Origin: Larus michahellis
Taxonomy: Eukaryota; Chordata; Aves; Charadriiformes; Laridae
DNA: 64,000 nt
Direction: 5' to 3'
Assembly (NCBI RefSeq): GCF_964199755.1
Contig: NC_133901.1
Location: 28,422,397-28,486,396 of the forward strand
How positions within the stretch are numbered: the first letter of the stretch is position 1; each line of letters begins with the position of its first letter. Shown here piece after piece: positions 38,401-53,400 of the stretch. The notes beneath the pieces were generated by a model, which worked only from the letters and a program-made list of their open reading frames with translations, was not told where the DNA came from and did no database searches. The position numbers and the translations under genes were made by a program.

Positions 38401-41400
38401 ACAAATAGCCCTGCCATCCCTGCAGCTTTAAAGGTTACCTCGTCTTTCTCCTCTTGCCTGCGGCGCTGCTCTGCTTCAAATACCAGCTTCACTTGGATTT
38501 CCTGAGCGATCTCGCAGTCCTGTCGTTCTCTAGAAGGCAAGGAGACAAGGATTATAGGCAGCTAAAGTCACAGGCATCAGTCAGCCTGCAGAAAGGGATA
38601 AAAGGACTCAAGAACCCATCTGATGTACACAGAAGAATTATTACTCAGTATTAGTGCAGAGCCTATGAAGCCTCACCAGGGACCAAGACTTCCTGTACTT
38701 ACTGCTAGCCAAATTTAGAAAATAGGTCCCCAAACATTCAGAATCAGAGAATAAAGCAAGAGAAAACAGATTCATAGGCAGTTTGCTAAGAAAGGAGGTA
38801 GGTACCACAAGATTGGACAGGCCAACGTAGTACATAGGAGTCTCTGCAAACAGTCCAATTCTGCCGAGGAATTGTTGTACATGTGGTGCCAAAGGAGGCG
38901 CTTAGGGGTCCAGTTAATGCAGGCATTTCTGAAAAGTGATTTTCACATGAAAGCCAAGAAGGAGAAAGTGCAGAAATGCTGATAGCAAAATGCAGTAAGT
39001 AGGCCAAGCAGAGGCTGGAGGTGGCAGTTCAGCAATGAATGAGAAATGCTGCTGAGGTGGGACAAGACAAAAAAGCAGAATCAGTGCCAAGATGCAAGAG
39101 AGCGACATGCGTCAAAACAAGGGGCGAGAAGCCATCATCACAGTGCCAACGCGAATGCGGTAACGACACAAGATTGCATTAACTGGGGACAGAGAGATAT
39201 CAGAGTAACTGAGACACGAAATGAGAGTTTCGTCTGTGCAGACAGACAGGGAAGGCTGTATTTCAGGGACGTCATACTGAAAGCATCTGCAAGAATTCTG
39301 CCATACTCAGTGTTGTGCTCTGATGCCCAGCAAACAGGCGGAACGATGGCCAGGGGTTCCTTAGGGCAGCCCAGAAAAGGGCTGGGGGATTTGTGAAAAA
39401 AGATTAAGAGCTCGCTCTTTGAGTGCTGTTGAAATTGAGCCAAAGATTAGCTCTGAACAGGTCAGAAAAATCAATCTGAGCTATCTTTGCAATTGAGCCT
39501 ACTGAAAGGCAAGGCACAGAAGGAGATGAGAATGGGAACAGCAACAGGCAGAGCTTGCTTTATTAGAATCCAATCTTTTGAAGAATATGCTGGCAATGAT
39601 CAGATAGGTGATGGGAGGACTACCAAGAGCGTTATTACGGAAGTCAAGCAAATATTTCAAGAGAAGCAGGTTCAGCTGTGTCAAAGTTGTGATATGTGGG
39701 CTGGAGCAACTAGTTCTAGGCTTGAGCAAGGATCAGGGCATAAATAACCTAGCGAACTTGGAGGCAAAGGACTGGAAGAGGATCTAGGATGTGAGTGGAG
39801 GAAATTAAAACAGTAAATGCAGACAAGCACTTTTGGTAGCAAAACAGAGAACAGTGGCACAGCCAGAGCAGTCAGTGGCACCACACAGCCTGCTTTTTTA
39901 GGAAGTGAAGAAGAATGAGAGAAGAGGAAAGAGTGGATATGTGGCTTAGGGTGGGGAAGAAGGACACTGCAACAAGAACAGGACTTAGGACAAATGCCAC
40001 CAAGAAACAACTGATCTGTTACAGGGAATGAAAAGGAACATGCAGGAGGAGGGAAAATAAGCTTCTTTATTTCTGTCAACTGCTCCTTGGAAGCAGACAT
40101 GCAATTGGGTATTGCATGTTATTTATATCCCCCACCCCAAACACACATGAACCCCAAGTCATTGGCACAACATGACATTTCCTTCCCTTTCCCAGACCAC
40201 CATACTTGCAAACACTTGTGCATATCCCTAAACTGACCCACATCTAGAGACACCCTGGCAGGCACTCATGTATTTCAGTGTTGGTAGGGCGGGAGTTATC
40301 AATAGGTCAAACATCTTCAGACATCAGTTTCTTTCATCCAGGTAATAGAACCTGGCATTTTTTTGTGTGTTCCTGTGTGTGTTTCACTTGACTCCAAGGA
40401 GAGATCTGTTCAAAGACACACGAACTCACACAGCAGCAAATCTAGTTCTTGAACCTGGCAAATAAAATGGGACCATGGCAAACATGGTACCAGGAGGGAA
40501 CCAGAGTCCCCAGCAAAACCACAGCTGAATGTGCAAATCCTGGGGAGCAGGCTGTCAGTGGGCTTAAGACAGTGGATCCCTTATGACCCCAGTCTCAGAA
40601 GACATGAGTCCAGGTAGAAAATAAGTTAGAAAGGTCAGACATATCAAGGCATTGCATGTCTCCGGTTCCCCCAGCACTTGTGAACTGAGCTAAGGTGCCA
40701 AGTTCACCAGCACCAACTGACTTGCTAAATGCTTAAAATACATCTTATCGCAGACAAACAGGAGACTGAAAGACGATTAGCTGTTTCTGAGCCAAGGCAA
40801 CAAGGTCATTGGCTTCCCATTCACAGCAAAGAACAGTAGAAGTAATGCAAAAGACGCAGCATTTTCTTGTTCCTGATGACACACATCTTGGAATACACCG
40901 TATCAGTCTCTAAGAACCACTGAACAGCAACAGAGAATTAGATGTTCTGTTTTATTGCTCAGTGGTAATTAAATGCTGAGACTTTATTAGTTACTTAACA
41001 TAAGCTGGTGTTACAGCTTGACTGATCATAAGAAAACAGGTTAAAGAAATTTGACTGCTCTTCTTGCCCCTCGTTTTCTTTAATGTAAGTTCAAGTGCCC
41101 ATCAGTTCCCAGAAATCAGCCAGAGCAACATACACCTCATCATCCCCGAATATCACGCCAAAGAATCCTTCAATCCCGGGCAGCCAGGAGTGTCAAGAGT
41201 GTCAGGGAAACTCTACAACAGTTTATGAAAAAGAGGGGGTGGGGGGGAAAAAGTCAGTGTGATCAGAAAGCTCCCATTCACACTGGCTGTAGCAACTAAT
41301 TGTTGCCAGATGAGGAGAGGAAAAATAAAAAAAAAAGGGTTTAAGGGAATCATTCAAAGGAACTGCTCACATTAGTGTAAAAGAACCACCACAGCACTGG

Positions 41401-44400
41401 GAGCAAAATGAGGAAAGAGCATATTTTCACAGTATTTCCAACAGTTATTTTAGCAACCTTGCTACTATGCTTAGCAGTGTGCAAGCTGCTCAGCTAGATG
41501 TGAGAGATGCTTTTAAAGAAGCAAGAAAATAAGGTTTGATGCTTCCCCGAATTCTTAAGAAGAGAAGTTACTTCTATTCTCTCATTTATCATCAGAAAGC
41601 CTGAGAGAATCTAGGATTCGAAAGACAGAGGAAATTGCATAAATTTGAAGAGCTTTTTTACGTTCCCTGTTTCTAAAGAGCACTCAGTTCTGCCCCTTTA
41701 CTCCTCCCGTCACCTTGCGGTGTCAAAATGTCCTAAACCATACAGAAAGCAGTAACAGGGAGGATAATTTTGTTGCCAGAACACGCTGATCTTGCACAAG
41801 GAAGAGACAATGGGAATGTACAAGGAATTAAGGAAGAAAAAGATCAAATTACAAAAGGATGCCTCCAACTTTTTTTTTTTTTTTTTTTTTACTATTCTTG
41901 CAGAAGAGCTCAAGCTTTCAGGAGCAGAACTGCTGCTGACACAACATTTTGCATCAGCAGTTCTGCCTGCAACTTGGCTCACAAAGTTTGTAAATCCCAT
42001 TTTACACAGTCCTACAACAAGGAAGTTGTTTGCAGTTCCCAGCAAGTAACAATCTCTGCCATACAAAATTAATTTTTATGTTGTCATTTACATACTTACA
42101 TCTCTAATTGGTAATGAAGACAAAACTATTGAAAGAAAGCACAGACTTGAGAGATACACATGTATCTACCCAGTGCCGCCTGAGTATGCTGGGAACATCG
42201 AAAACAGCAGATGATTTGTCACACCCCAGCTTCTAATCTTTTATGAGCATCTCCTTTGAAGCCAGTCCTATAACTCACATCTGCAACACAGAGCTCTTCT
42301 ACTCCATCGCCGTCTCTGCTGGATGAGCCACCCAATGTCTGTGATCCACCACCAACTGTACCTGGTGGGTGGCATCACGGAGCAAGAGGCAAGCTGGGAG
42401 GCAGCGTAGACGCTGGGAGATGCACTCTGCCCTGCAGACCCTGCACTTGTAGGGAGCCCCATTCGAAAGCAAGCTCCTGTCTCTCATCATTGGGATCCGA
42501 CTGAGCCCTCTCACACAACCCTTTTGTTACATCTCATACATTGCAAGGGACTAAGTGTGTGCGTTTCAGGGGAGGAAGCACCAGTGTCAACTCTAGATTG
42601 GAAAGGCCGGTTTGGTGTGCCCTGCCCTGCCATGTTTCATTTCTACACCAGCTCCACAGCCTAAGAGCCATGGCACACAGAAAGCCAAATCACAGGCCAC
42701 GGGGTTAGATCTAGTGTGTGGGGCCTGAGCAAACCTGCAGACCAAACTGGATCAGTCATTAAACATCCTCCCACAGCTGCTGCAGAACTGACTGCAAGAG
42801 AAGACCTGTCCTCCAACACCCATCTCCACCAAGTGACCCTGGGGCAGCAGCTCCTCTTCCCAGGTCACTTCACACTGGAGTATCTGCAAACGCAAAAGCA
42901 AGGGCTTTCAGCTGTTTGGTGCAGCAGGACACGAAAAAGCATCGCACCCAGCTCCTTAAAAGCACTCATCAGGCACAATGTAAACACGCCGGTATCTGCA
43001 ATTGCCACAAGAGAATTCACTATAACACTGTGTATTTCGTTGGTGTGATTTCTTCTTTTTCAGATTTTAGCCAGGAACAAGGTTAATGCAAGTAGCCAAG
43101 TTACCTCACTTTGCCAACGGGCAGCAGAACAGGAAGGCTCCTTCCCATGGTCAGGCAACAAAATCTAAGCCAGGATGGGCCCCAGGACCACCTACTCGCA
43201 CCCTGTTCTCATTGCTCCATGCCAGAGCCTAGTATCAATACTTCTATTGCAACAGATAGCCAAAGGTAAAAGGAAACAACAGCAAAAGGCTGATCAACCG
43301 GAACCCCACGTACTGTCAGTCAACTCAAACCAAAGCAGCCGATTTCAGTGCTCTGACCAAATGGGACTAGCATTTCAACAGCTCCATCCCAAACTCACAA
43401 GTCTTTTCGGTGTTTCTGGATTTGAGCCCGTGCTTTCAGATCTTCCTCTTCTTGCAGTTGCTTGGCCACTCGCAAGTCATGTTGCACCAGACGATTACGC
43501 TGAACATTTGTTGCCAAGTGATGCTCAACTGGAAATAAACAGAGACAAGAACCTCAAGTCAGCCTGCAGAACTTCACGGTGTAAACAAGACAAACCAAGT
43601 GCGAGGGACATTCCGGGCCAGAAAGGAAGACAGCTCTTGGCAGGGAAAAAAATCATGTATTATCTCTAAAGGTGGGGAAGTCCTGAACTGAATTCCGCTA
43701 GCAGCTTGAGATTGCCTCGTTTCAACACTGAGGGGGCTGTATATGTACATCTGTTACCAAAACAAGATCTGCATATCTTAATCGCATCCAGATTTATAGG
43801 GAATGCTTTTTAGGCTTTGAATTTCATTGTTTGGCCACAGGAAATTACCCTAGATTAATAAAGGGCTGGAAGGGACCAACAGAGACCAGTGAGGATGAGC
43901 TGAACCTAAACCACTTCTGATGGACACTTCCCTAATCTGTTCTCAAGAACCTCCAGAAGAGGAAACTTCTCTCGCTCTCAACATAATTGGTTCCAGAATC
44001 TCACTACCTTTATATTTAGCAACTGAATACTACAGTGAGTCCTTTACCATACATGGATGCTGTCTGCAAGAAAAGATGGCTACATGAGCTGCAGCTGAGA
44101 GCCAGCTTTAATTCAATGGTCTCAGGTTCCAGCAGCAAGGGCACAACTTCAGCACGAGCTGCACGTTTGGCAGAGTATTAGCACCTAGTACTGGTAGATA
44201 CCAATGGTCTTGGCACCCAGCAAAGCAGATTAGAGGCGCCACCACACCTGAAACTGCAATGCAAACATACCCCAAGTAGCAGATAAGCATGTAAAAAAAA
44301 AAATTAAAACAAAAAAAAAACCCCAACAGTCATTTTGAAGTTCCTAGCTGTACTTTTTTTCTCCTTTTCAAACCCTTGTAGTATACAGCTGCCCTACCTC

Positions 44401-47400
44401 AAAATGTCTTAAAAAGAAACCTCCTTTCAAAAGGCAGGCACTAGCAATTTTGAAATAAGTAAAAGAATTCTGGTTGCACCTCAGGTCAGCCTATAAAACT
44501 GAAAGCTTCCAAAATTGCTAGTCATTTCTAAAAACCTTGCACAGCAACAAAACCTCAAGTGCACTCCCACATGCAGTTTTATCATAAATAGCATAAACAA
44601 CTCTAAAAGAGGCACAAAATTGAAACATGAAATGCATCTATCTCTAGGGCACAAGGTGAGGTGGGGCAGAATGCAGAGCAGTGTTAGAGGACTGTGAAGA
44701 CAGTAATAATAACCCATATTCCATTAAAAAGAATAAAAATTAAATAAAAGTAGGGAGAGTTTTTCTCAGCAAAACCAGAACCAGATATCTGTTGGGACAA
44801 AATTGCTTCAGGTTGTTCCAAAGATCATTGCTACTTACTCTCTTGCTCCTGCAAGTTATGGGCCAAGGTATGATCTTCCAGAACAGCAAAGTCTCGACAC
44901 ACTGGACAGGGAAAACAGAGCCAAGAGAGTTAGCATTAGGACCAAAAAAGAGATATGGGGGTTGTGGGAGCATAAATACACAGAGAATTCTGACACATTT
45001 GCTTTCTATCAGCCAAGGTGTGGCCTTGTGGTTTTCTCCTCCTTTTGCACCTGTGGCTATTTCTACACAGACTCACTTCTTTGTCCCTGTTTGCATAACA
45101 CACCTTCTCCACTCTCCCCTCCACCTCCACTTCTTTAGTTTAAGAACAGAGCTGCCCACACCATCACTGGATCAGACCTCGCATACAACACTGTGTTTCA
45201 CCCAGATTCATACCAATGCCCACGCTGTGTGTGTTAAACAAAAACCAAGGTCAAGCATTCGTGCTTACTATGACTCTCTTTGGGAAGTTAAAGACTCCGA
45301 GTAGTATTTTCTCTGCACAAAGACATACACACTGTGACCTCCACAGAGCTGAGCAGACTGAGCTTCACAGCTCTTGCTCCAAGGCATTTCTACTGGCTCA
45401 GAGATCATTTTACAGTTGTCTCCTGTAAGCTCCAATGACTTTTTCAAGTGCAGATGCTGGCTATGTACCTAGAACTCAGACACAGGATCAGCCACAGCAT
45501 TACCAGCAGGGATAAGCACAGCTTCCTAAAAAGACACTGAAAAAAACCTGGAGACAAGCTAAATGAGAAGGGGATGAGCTCCCTCTGGCACCAGTCTGAA
45601 AGTGGCAGATTTTTGCCAATGCCTATCACTTTCGCACTTGAACTTTCAAAGGAATGCTCTACCCACGCTGTAGAATAACACCAAGGTTTATTTTTAACTT
45701 GTTATGATAGGCAGCGGGACATCAAAACACAAAAGTCACACACATATTGGGACAGGGACCCACAGACACCATCAGGTTCAGTCTTTTGGTGGTAGATACA
45801 CATCAGCTTTCCCATGAACCAAGGACAAACTGACCTGTGTCCCCAAACTGCCGTACAGGCTACAGGGCCCCGATCCGTACACCTGCCATACACAGGGTTC
45901 CCATCTGCTTGAAGAGGAGTTTAAGACAGGGGCACTGCAAAATTAAGACTAGGGAGGTCTGTCACTTGTTTTTCCTGAATGTGACAAGCTAAGCAGCTTA
46001 ACAGGACCCAAGAGGGGAATCTCTCCCCTTTGAAATGTACGACACAAAGCACAGAACTACAAGGTGCTTTAGAAGCTGCAGAGGGAGGTACAAGCCACTG
46101 CTGCTGCACTCCACAGGAGAAACCTTTAGCAGAGCACAGCAACAGCCTAGAAGAGAAAGTGAAAATAACTCCAAATCCCCCAGAATGTACCAAAACTACA
46201 AGGGGAATTTATGAAAGTTTCAGAATCAGAGAAAATAAAGCATTTCCACCACCGCAAAAGATGGAAAATACTACAAGGAAAGGAGAAGGCAGCCGCGTCT
46301 TCCCAAGCCACAGTCACACAAGCCCTCCCCCTTCTCACATTGACACACATGCTCCGACAGAGAAGCATAAAGGTCTGCACTGAGGTATCTTCACAAAATA
46401 TCTAGAAGAGTTTCTAGTTGTAGTACTAAGAGGTCAGATAAAGGATAAAGCATTTGTGGTATTCAATAGAATTTTTGGTTGACTCTTTCTGCATTGGAGA
46501 GTGTTTTACAGATGACAAAAGCTCCTAGAAGCTAGAGCAGCACTTCAGGGAAGGAGAGTGACATGCAGCAGAGTGGAGATGAGGACAAAGATTACGGTTA
46601 TACGATCCCATAGTGACTCACTTTAAGCATGTACAATTCTGGACGGTGCAATTAAAGTTTTTTCATGGCTTTTTTTCTTTTTATTGCAACTTCTTTTAAA
46701 AAAGGAAGGAGAATACAAAACACTAAGTAGCACTGAAACACTTCCAATGGGTATTTGTGTATAAATAAAGAAATGCTGCCTTCAGCCACAGAACTGGGAA
46801 AACCACAGCTGAGCAGCAGGCAGCACTGCTACTCCCAGGTGACATACTCAGGGTGCCTGGTGGTCACGAACACGTGTTTTTATGGGATGGGACATGGGGA
46901 TTTTGCCCAAAGAGACTTTATTTCTGTGGACTTTAATACTATTCAGCTTTGCAGCATGCTTACAACAAACATCATCTGGCCTGCTGGAAGAGCACCTCCA
47001 AGTCAAAGGTTTGACCCCTACTATCAAGTTCAGAGCTAAGCAAAGACATCTTGATACAGAGCCACAACCAGCTTACCCAAGTCTAGGGCTGTGTTTTTAC
47101 CACCACATATTCAAGAAGCAGGAGTTGCTCCTGACAGTTTAAAAAAAAAAAAAAAAAAAAAAGAAGGGAAGGGAAGTGTTATTTTCAAACGCAATAGGTC
47201 TCTGAGCAAGTCCACTGCACAGCTGCCTGAACAGCTGTACTAGCAACACAAGGTAGGCAGCATAGGAGCAAGGATGAACATTTCAGAGCTGTGTATTTTT
47301 TTGCATAGAGGTTGCTACTGTAAGAAATGCTTATGAAACTGCATCCCAGCCTTTCCCAACTCATTTCTGAACAGGCTCATACACTGCTCTGATCCCTGTG

Positions 47401-50400
47401 GAATTCAAGAGCTCTGCCTTATCAGTCATGGTGCTGATGGTGCCGGCAGACCTTTGCTCCTTCCTCCCCGGAGGCACACGTGCAGAGGAGGACTTTAAGT
47501 TTTTTTCATTCCATTGTACCCACACCCAGACACGCTTCTCTGTTTGTTTGGGAAAAAACACGTTTACAGAAACACGCCTCGTGTACAGGTGAGAAAGCGG
47601 GAAGGCCGTGGTAGAATAGAACACTGCTGCTCTTCTCTTAACAGTCTTCCACCAATCCAAAAAAAGTCTCATCTCCTCTGGTAAGCTTCCTTCCTACAAC
47701 AGAGCAATGATTGTTTTAACCCTTTTGGACTGATAGGCCACTAGAAACTTTCTAAAGAAAGCATGGACTCAAAATAAAAGGGCCATGTGCATATACTGTT
47801 GTGTTGTATAGATGGGCTTGCTTCTTCTAGCTGCTTCTCCAGAGATCTGCTTGAAGTAGTCCATAGATCACTAAACAAACAAGAAAAATAAGGAAAACAA
47901 AGCAAACTCCTCTGGTACTCACTTTGTATGGGCCACAGCTGAAAGATGCTGGATGACAGAGACATAAAGCAGGGACCAAGGCTCCTGTCTGGGTTGGTCT
48001 GGCACTGCAGGACAGGTCTGTGCCACTTGGAGCTCAGTGCCTGGGCCAGGAAGCACACACAGCCCAGGGTACCACAACAGGCTCATGACCCGAAGCAGCC
48101 TAGCTCAGATCCAGGGCCACCCCTAACACGCCCATGCAGTACCAGACCTGAGGCTGTGCCCAGCTCTGTGCACAGGGACAAAGCAAGTGGGGACAACACT
48201 CTGTGACAAGCCACCGAATTGCAGATGCGCATACAGGGGCTAGGTTTTAAAACAGTGATGATTATCACATCAAGATTCAGTACAGAGAGAGGGAAGCTGG
48301 ATGGTTATTAACGATATGCTGGAAGCTCTGGGCTCCATGGTGCCTGTGTCTCACAGAGGAGACAGTATGGGGCAGGCTGGTGGGGCACCAGCAAACCTTG
48401 GGTTTGCTCACACATTCGGATTCATCCATGCACTGCTGAAGCAGCCACTTGGCTGCATATACACTCCCATTAAGCTGCTCTTACAAACCCGCAAACGGCC
48501 GGCTCAAGCACACAGCCTTCGCTTTGTGCTTGCTGAAGCTGCTGGCAGGGCAGACGGCACAAGACCTTTCGTCTCTGTCAGAAACTTGGCTGGGCTGACC
48601 GCCTCCAACTCATCAGAGCACATTATTCCCAAGTCCCATCAGCCTGAGAACAACATGCAAAGGAAGAGAACACCACATTACAAAAACAACAAAGCGCTGT
48701 CAACCAGCCAGGTGGCAAGAGATGGGGACACCTGCAATTCCCTAGCAAGTCTGGGTACGATGGCAAGTGCAGAGCACTCCCTCAAGACTAGACCCACTGC
48801 CCATGGCACCAAGTCAAGCATGACCGCAGCTGCAAGTGAGGCCAAGGAAACCAACCCTCCATCCTTGAAGACACGCATCCAAGAATGAGGCAACTAAGAA
48901 ATAACTGGAGATGTGGACCAGCCAGGCATGGTCTGAAATGATGATTCACTGATGCTAGTCCTCACGCCCTGCCCAGTCTCAGCGTGGCACCAGCACACTC
49001 ATTACCAGGTATTATGTGCACTGGGTTTGTGCTGAGAAATAGGATGGCCTCAATGACAACGCACAGACTCACAATTCCTCCTCGCCAAGAGGCTTCCTAT
49101 TTAAGGGAGAAAGAAATCTATTTCCTTATTTCCTACTAGTATATCCAAAAAATGAAACGTTAGATTAATGTTACATTCACTGCTATGAATTAACTTGACT
49201 TCCCATCTCCTGGACCTGGCTGCTAGCCATCAGACAGTCAAACAAGCAGCAGGGGTGCAATCACAGCAGCTACAATTGGCAAGTCCAGTGAAGCGTGAAA
49301 CATTAACAACAGATTTACCATAGTCTGATTAAGCCAATCCACCTTGGCACAGCAGGGAGTGGGCCTGGAATATGCACTTCTGGCACAGCTGTGAAAGAAA
49401 AATATGCCAGCCCAGGAATCCCAGCCACTAACCACAGCCAGCAGAGATGCCAGCAGAGGAGGACAAGGGCAGAAGTATCACTGGAAGCATCATCCCTTGC
49501 AGCACTGATGGGCTGCAAAATCCGTGCAGCAGCATGAAAAAGGGAGCTCGCTTGGTTGAGGGATCCTGAAGAGCCTCTCTGCAAGTTCCAAGCACAGGTC
49601 TCTACTGGTAGAAGCTCACCCCAAAAATATGCCTTTCTAAGCATCACGGCACCTGAGGCTCTTGGAAGCGTGGTCACAAACCCTGCCTTTATGGCCAAGA
49701 TAAGAACGTCTCTAGGTACAACAACTTGGTAAAATTTCATGAAATAACCTTTGTCTTTTTATATTCTGACATCTGCCTCACTAGCTTTCTCCAGCATTAC
49801 CTCAGCTTCATAGCTCAGCATTTCTAACACCAAACTGCTTCAAAGAGAGGGAGGTAACCACAACAGAGGAGCAAAGGCAGCCTTAGATGTTTCTGGCGAT
49901 ACTTCGGTGTGTGACAAAGAGATAGTTAACATCCAGGGAACAAGCAGCGTGAATGTGCACTGGCTCTACAAGAGGCCAAACCCCACTGGCTTCTCAAGCA
50001 AGGCTTACAGCAAAACACACCCCACACTTCTGCCTGAAGTCTTAGACCGTGTTTTGACATCCGCTGAAGGGCCCAAGGGACCCCTTGGTTCACGTGGCCC
50101 ATATGACATGCTCTGGGATATCAGCCAGTTCAATGACCCAGGGACCACACATGCGTGCTCCAAGCATTTCCTTTTGAGTCTTAAAAACTATGTCTTTCTC
50201 CCCACCCCCTCCACTCCCAACATTTTCCCATCAGCATCATGTGCTGGATAATTCACAAAATAAACTAGAAGGTGTGACTCATGCTTAGTTTAGAGCATCT
50301 GCAGTTTTTGAATCCTGAACTGAAGGACAGGAGGGAGAGGAAAGACAGAAGGGACACAGGAAAAAACAGTTTCATCAGCTAAAAATCACTTTTTAAGGCT

Positions 50401-53400
50401 TACAGAGATGACAAATTAAGTGGCAAGCAGCAAGTGCAGCCTGTTACAAGCCAGCAGTCTCAGGAAGATGGTGAGTTATAAGGATCCCTACAGATTAAAA
50501 AACAAGCCAGGACCTCATAGAGACTCTTAGCAGCAGGGACCGGCCGGGCCACTCCAAGTCAGGTAAACCCTCCAAAATCTGCAGGTTGTTTCCTTGAAAC
50601 AAAGCCAACATGACCAAGCAGCCACCCAGCTGGAGGTGAGAGACTACCCAGAGGGCAATTTCCAGAGGAAATGTGCAACTGGGACATTTCCTTCTCACCC
50701 CCAAAGCTGCTCTGCAAGATATGTGGCCTGACCTCGGCACCTCTCATTTCTGTCCTGCCTCTCCCATTGCACCAGGAGATTCCTGAGCTCCTGCTACCAC
50801 ACATGGGCACCCAAGAAGGCTGGCCAGGACACACCTCAACTGCTGAAGCTGCAGTTACACAGACAGCATTCCTAGGGCTTTGTTCACCAGGCACCATGAG
50901 TGCCAAGGACATTAGAAAACTCTGTCTCCCAGGCAGAGGGCAGGGCTGGGCAGCCTGGGGAAGGGAACAATTCCTGCTTCTCAGCCACTGCACCAGAGCA
51001 TCTCATGTAGCTGGCAGTTACGAGGCAGCACAAGGAGACTGATCAGCCCCATGGGGAACCAAACTGAGGGGTCTCAGCCTAATTCTTAAAAGCATAAACA
51101 TGCAAAATAAAAAAGTATTGCCAAAGAACCATGGTGTTTTGTGGGGTTTTTTTATTGGCAGTCTTGGACTGGAAGCTAAGAAGAGCTTGGGACTGGGAAG
51201 GAGGTTATCCTCTCTGCTCTAAGCTAATGCTTTGAGGTCAAGGCCATGAGAGGTTTGTGCTCTGTTTGCACTGTTCAACAACAACAAGCTCTCACCTGCC
51301 CAACAATGCTTTAAAAAGGAAGACTACATATTTTGGAACCAAATCCTCAGAACACGAGTCTATTTTTTAACCTTCCTTGAAACAGAGATCAGCAGCATTC
51401 ACAAAATGCCTTCTCTGAGGCTACTAGTTTAGGGTTCTCACTTCTGTAAGCATGCCTGCAAACTGTACTGCAGAGCAGTCCTCAAACTGAGATAGCATCT
51501 GCTGAACACTCCAAAGCAGAAGGTGATGTTCTTGCACAGTATAAACAGGAAGCTGGAGGTACCCAGGATCACAAAAAAATAGCACCACAAGGGAGTTAAA
51601 AGGTAATCCTAGAGCATGCCCCAGCCACAAAATTTGATAAAATTTATCATTCTGCCTTTATTACAGAAGGCTGCCATCTTTTCCATCATTGGATAATTTG
51701 CACCCTACATCACTTCATCTGCAATCTTTCTAAATAAGAGCAACTGTACTTATCCCCCAAGCTTAAAACACAACCCACAGGTCAAGAGTTAAAAACCACG
51801 TCTTTGACTTCCACAAGAAAATTTTGAATTGAAGCACTTCAAGGTTGGACATACAGACACACCTGAAAATGGCATTGAACCTTAAGGAGTACTGGCAGCC
51901 ATGCTTTGAAAATTCAGCCTTTTCAGCCAGGTCCAGCTGGGTCCCCAGACATGAAGTAATCTGAGTGACAAGAACTTTCCAAAACCCCTCAGTCCTATAG
52001 CCAACATTGCTGCTACAGCTGCTGCCTCCTATTCCAGAAATTCTGTGCATTGAGGGGCTGAATGCATACAGTATTTTGCCACTCTAAAGCAGAAAGCAAA
52101 TACATAAGCCACAATATGTAAGCCATTACCTGCGAGGCTCAGACTCCGTAGCTTTTTCTTGTGTGCCACAGTGTCCATCAGCCCATACAAGATTGCCCAG
52201 ACCCAAAAGGTCACCAGTGTGCTCAGCCATCACACTGTAGACCCATCAGTAACATCCAGGTGGACAGGTATAAAAACCTCAAGGTAGATATATTGGTCAG
52301 GGATGGTTTGGCTAGTTTGACACCACAGCCAAGTAGTAGATCCCAGGCAGCCAAACACACACTTCACTCACAATATTTGAGACATAACTGGGTCTGTGCA
52401 TGAAGGAAGTTAATCCTAATCATCAATGAGAACAAAAGTTGCTCCTGTAGTCATCCTCTCCAGCTTCAGTTGACTCAGCTAACACCACATGTGCAAAATG
52501 AACAACCAACAATAAAGACAGGGAGAAGTCTTACTGGCAGTCAGCTTTCACCACTGCCTCCAAATCATGGATCACAGCAAAACAAACAACACCGCCTCCA
52601 ACAGCTGTGTTTTACCCTCACTTTGCCCAAGGGCAAACCACCACACAGGTCAGTGGAGAGTGGGACAGGAGTCACCTTTACCAGGAGAGGCCAAAATCCC
52701 TGGCTCACACAGAGGTTCCCCACAAGCGCTACTGTAGTTGCAAAACATGCCTTCAGCAGTGCCCCATGGATCGTATGACACTGCCCTTTTCTGGAGGGTT
52801 TCTTTTTTTTGTTTCTTTTGCAGACAGGATGTCATGGCAGTTTTAGTTTTATGCCCCACACCACTCATTTAAACTAGTGTAAGGGAGGGGGAAAAGAAAA
52901 ACAGTCTCCCTTCATGCACAACTCAAAACAGACACCCACTCAGAAAACCGCTCAGGCATGGAGTTTGCATCTCAAGAGATTTGCACTATATATGCTCCCT
53001 TCCCCCACACCCATCTAAACAGTGATCACCATCTTTTGCTTTGATCTGTTTATTTCAGCTTTTATTTCAGCATTTTAGGCAATTTTATACTATACAAAAC
53101 TCTTGGACGGACACGCTGCATTTCCCAGATAGGCAAAACTTCTGTTCTCTGCTAAATGCAAGCCTAAATCCCTTGCTCAGTTCAGTAGTTTCTCAGCGGA
53201 GAGTTGGCAGGTCCACTTTGTGGTTCAGGGTGCCTTTCAGGAGCCATGGCATCCTGAATCTCAGATGCTTCACTAGCATTTCTATGCCCTCAGTTTCAGG
53301 CTGTGGTGAATAAGCTCACACAGCAGCTCCAGAGAGGCAGGCAGGCAGGCAGCCGGGAGCGGAGATAATTCAAAGTGTCAGCTTTCCCAGGCTTCTCCTC

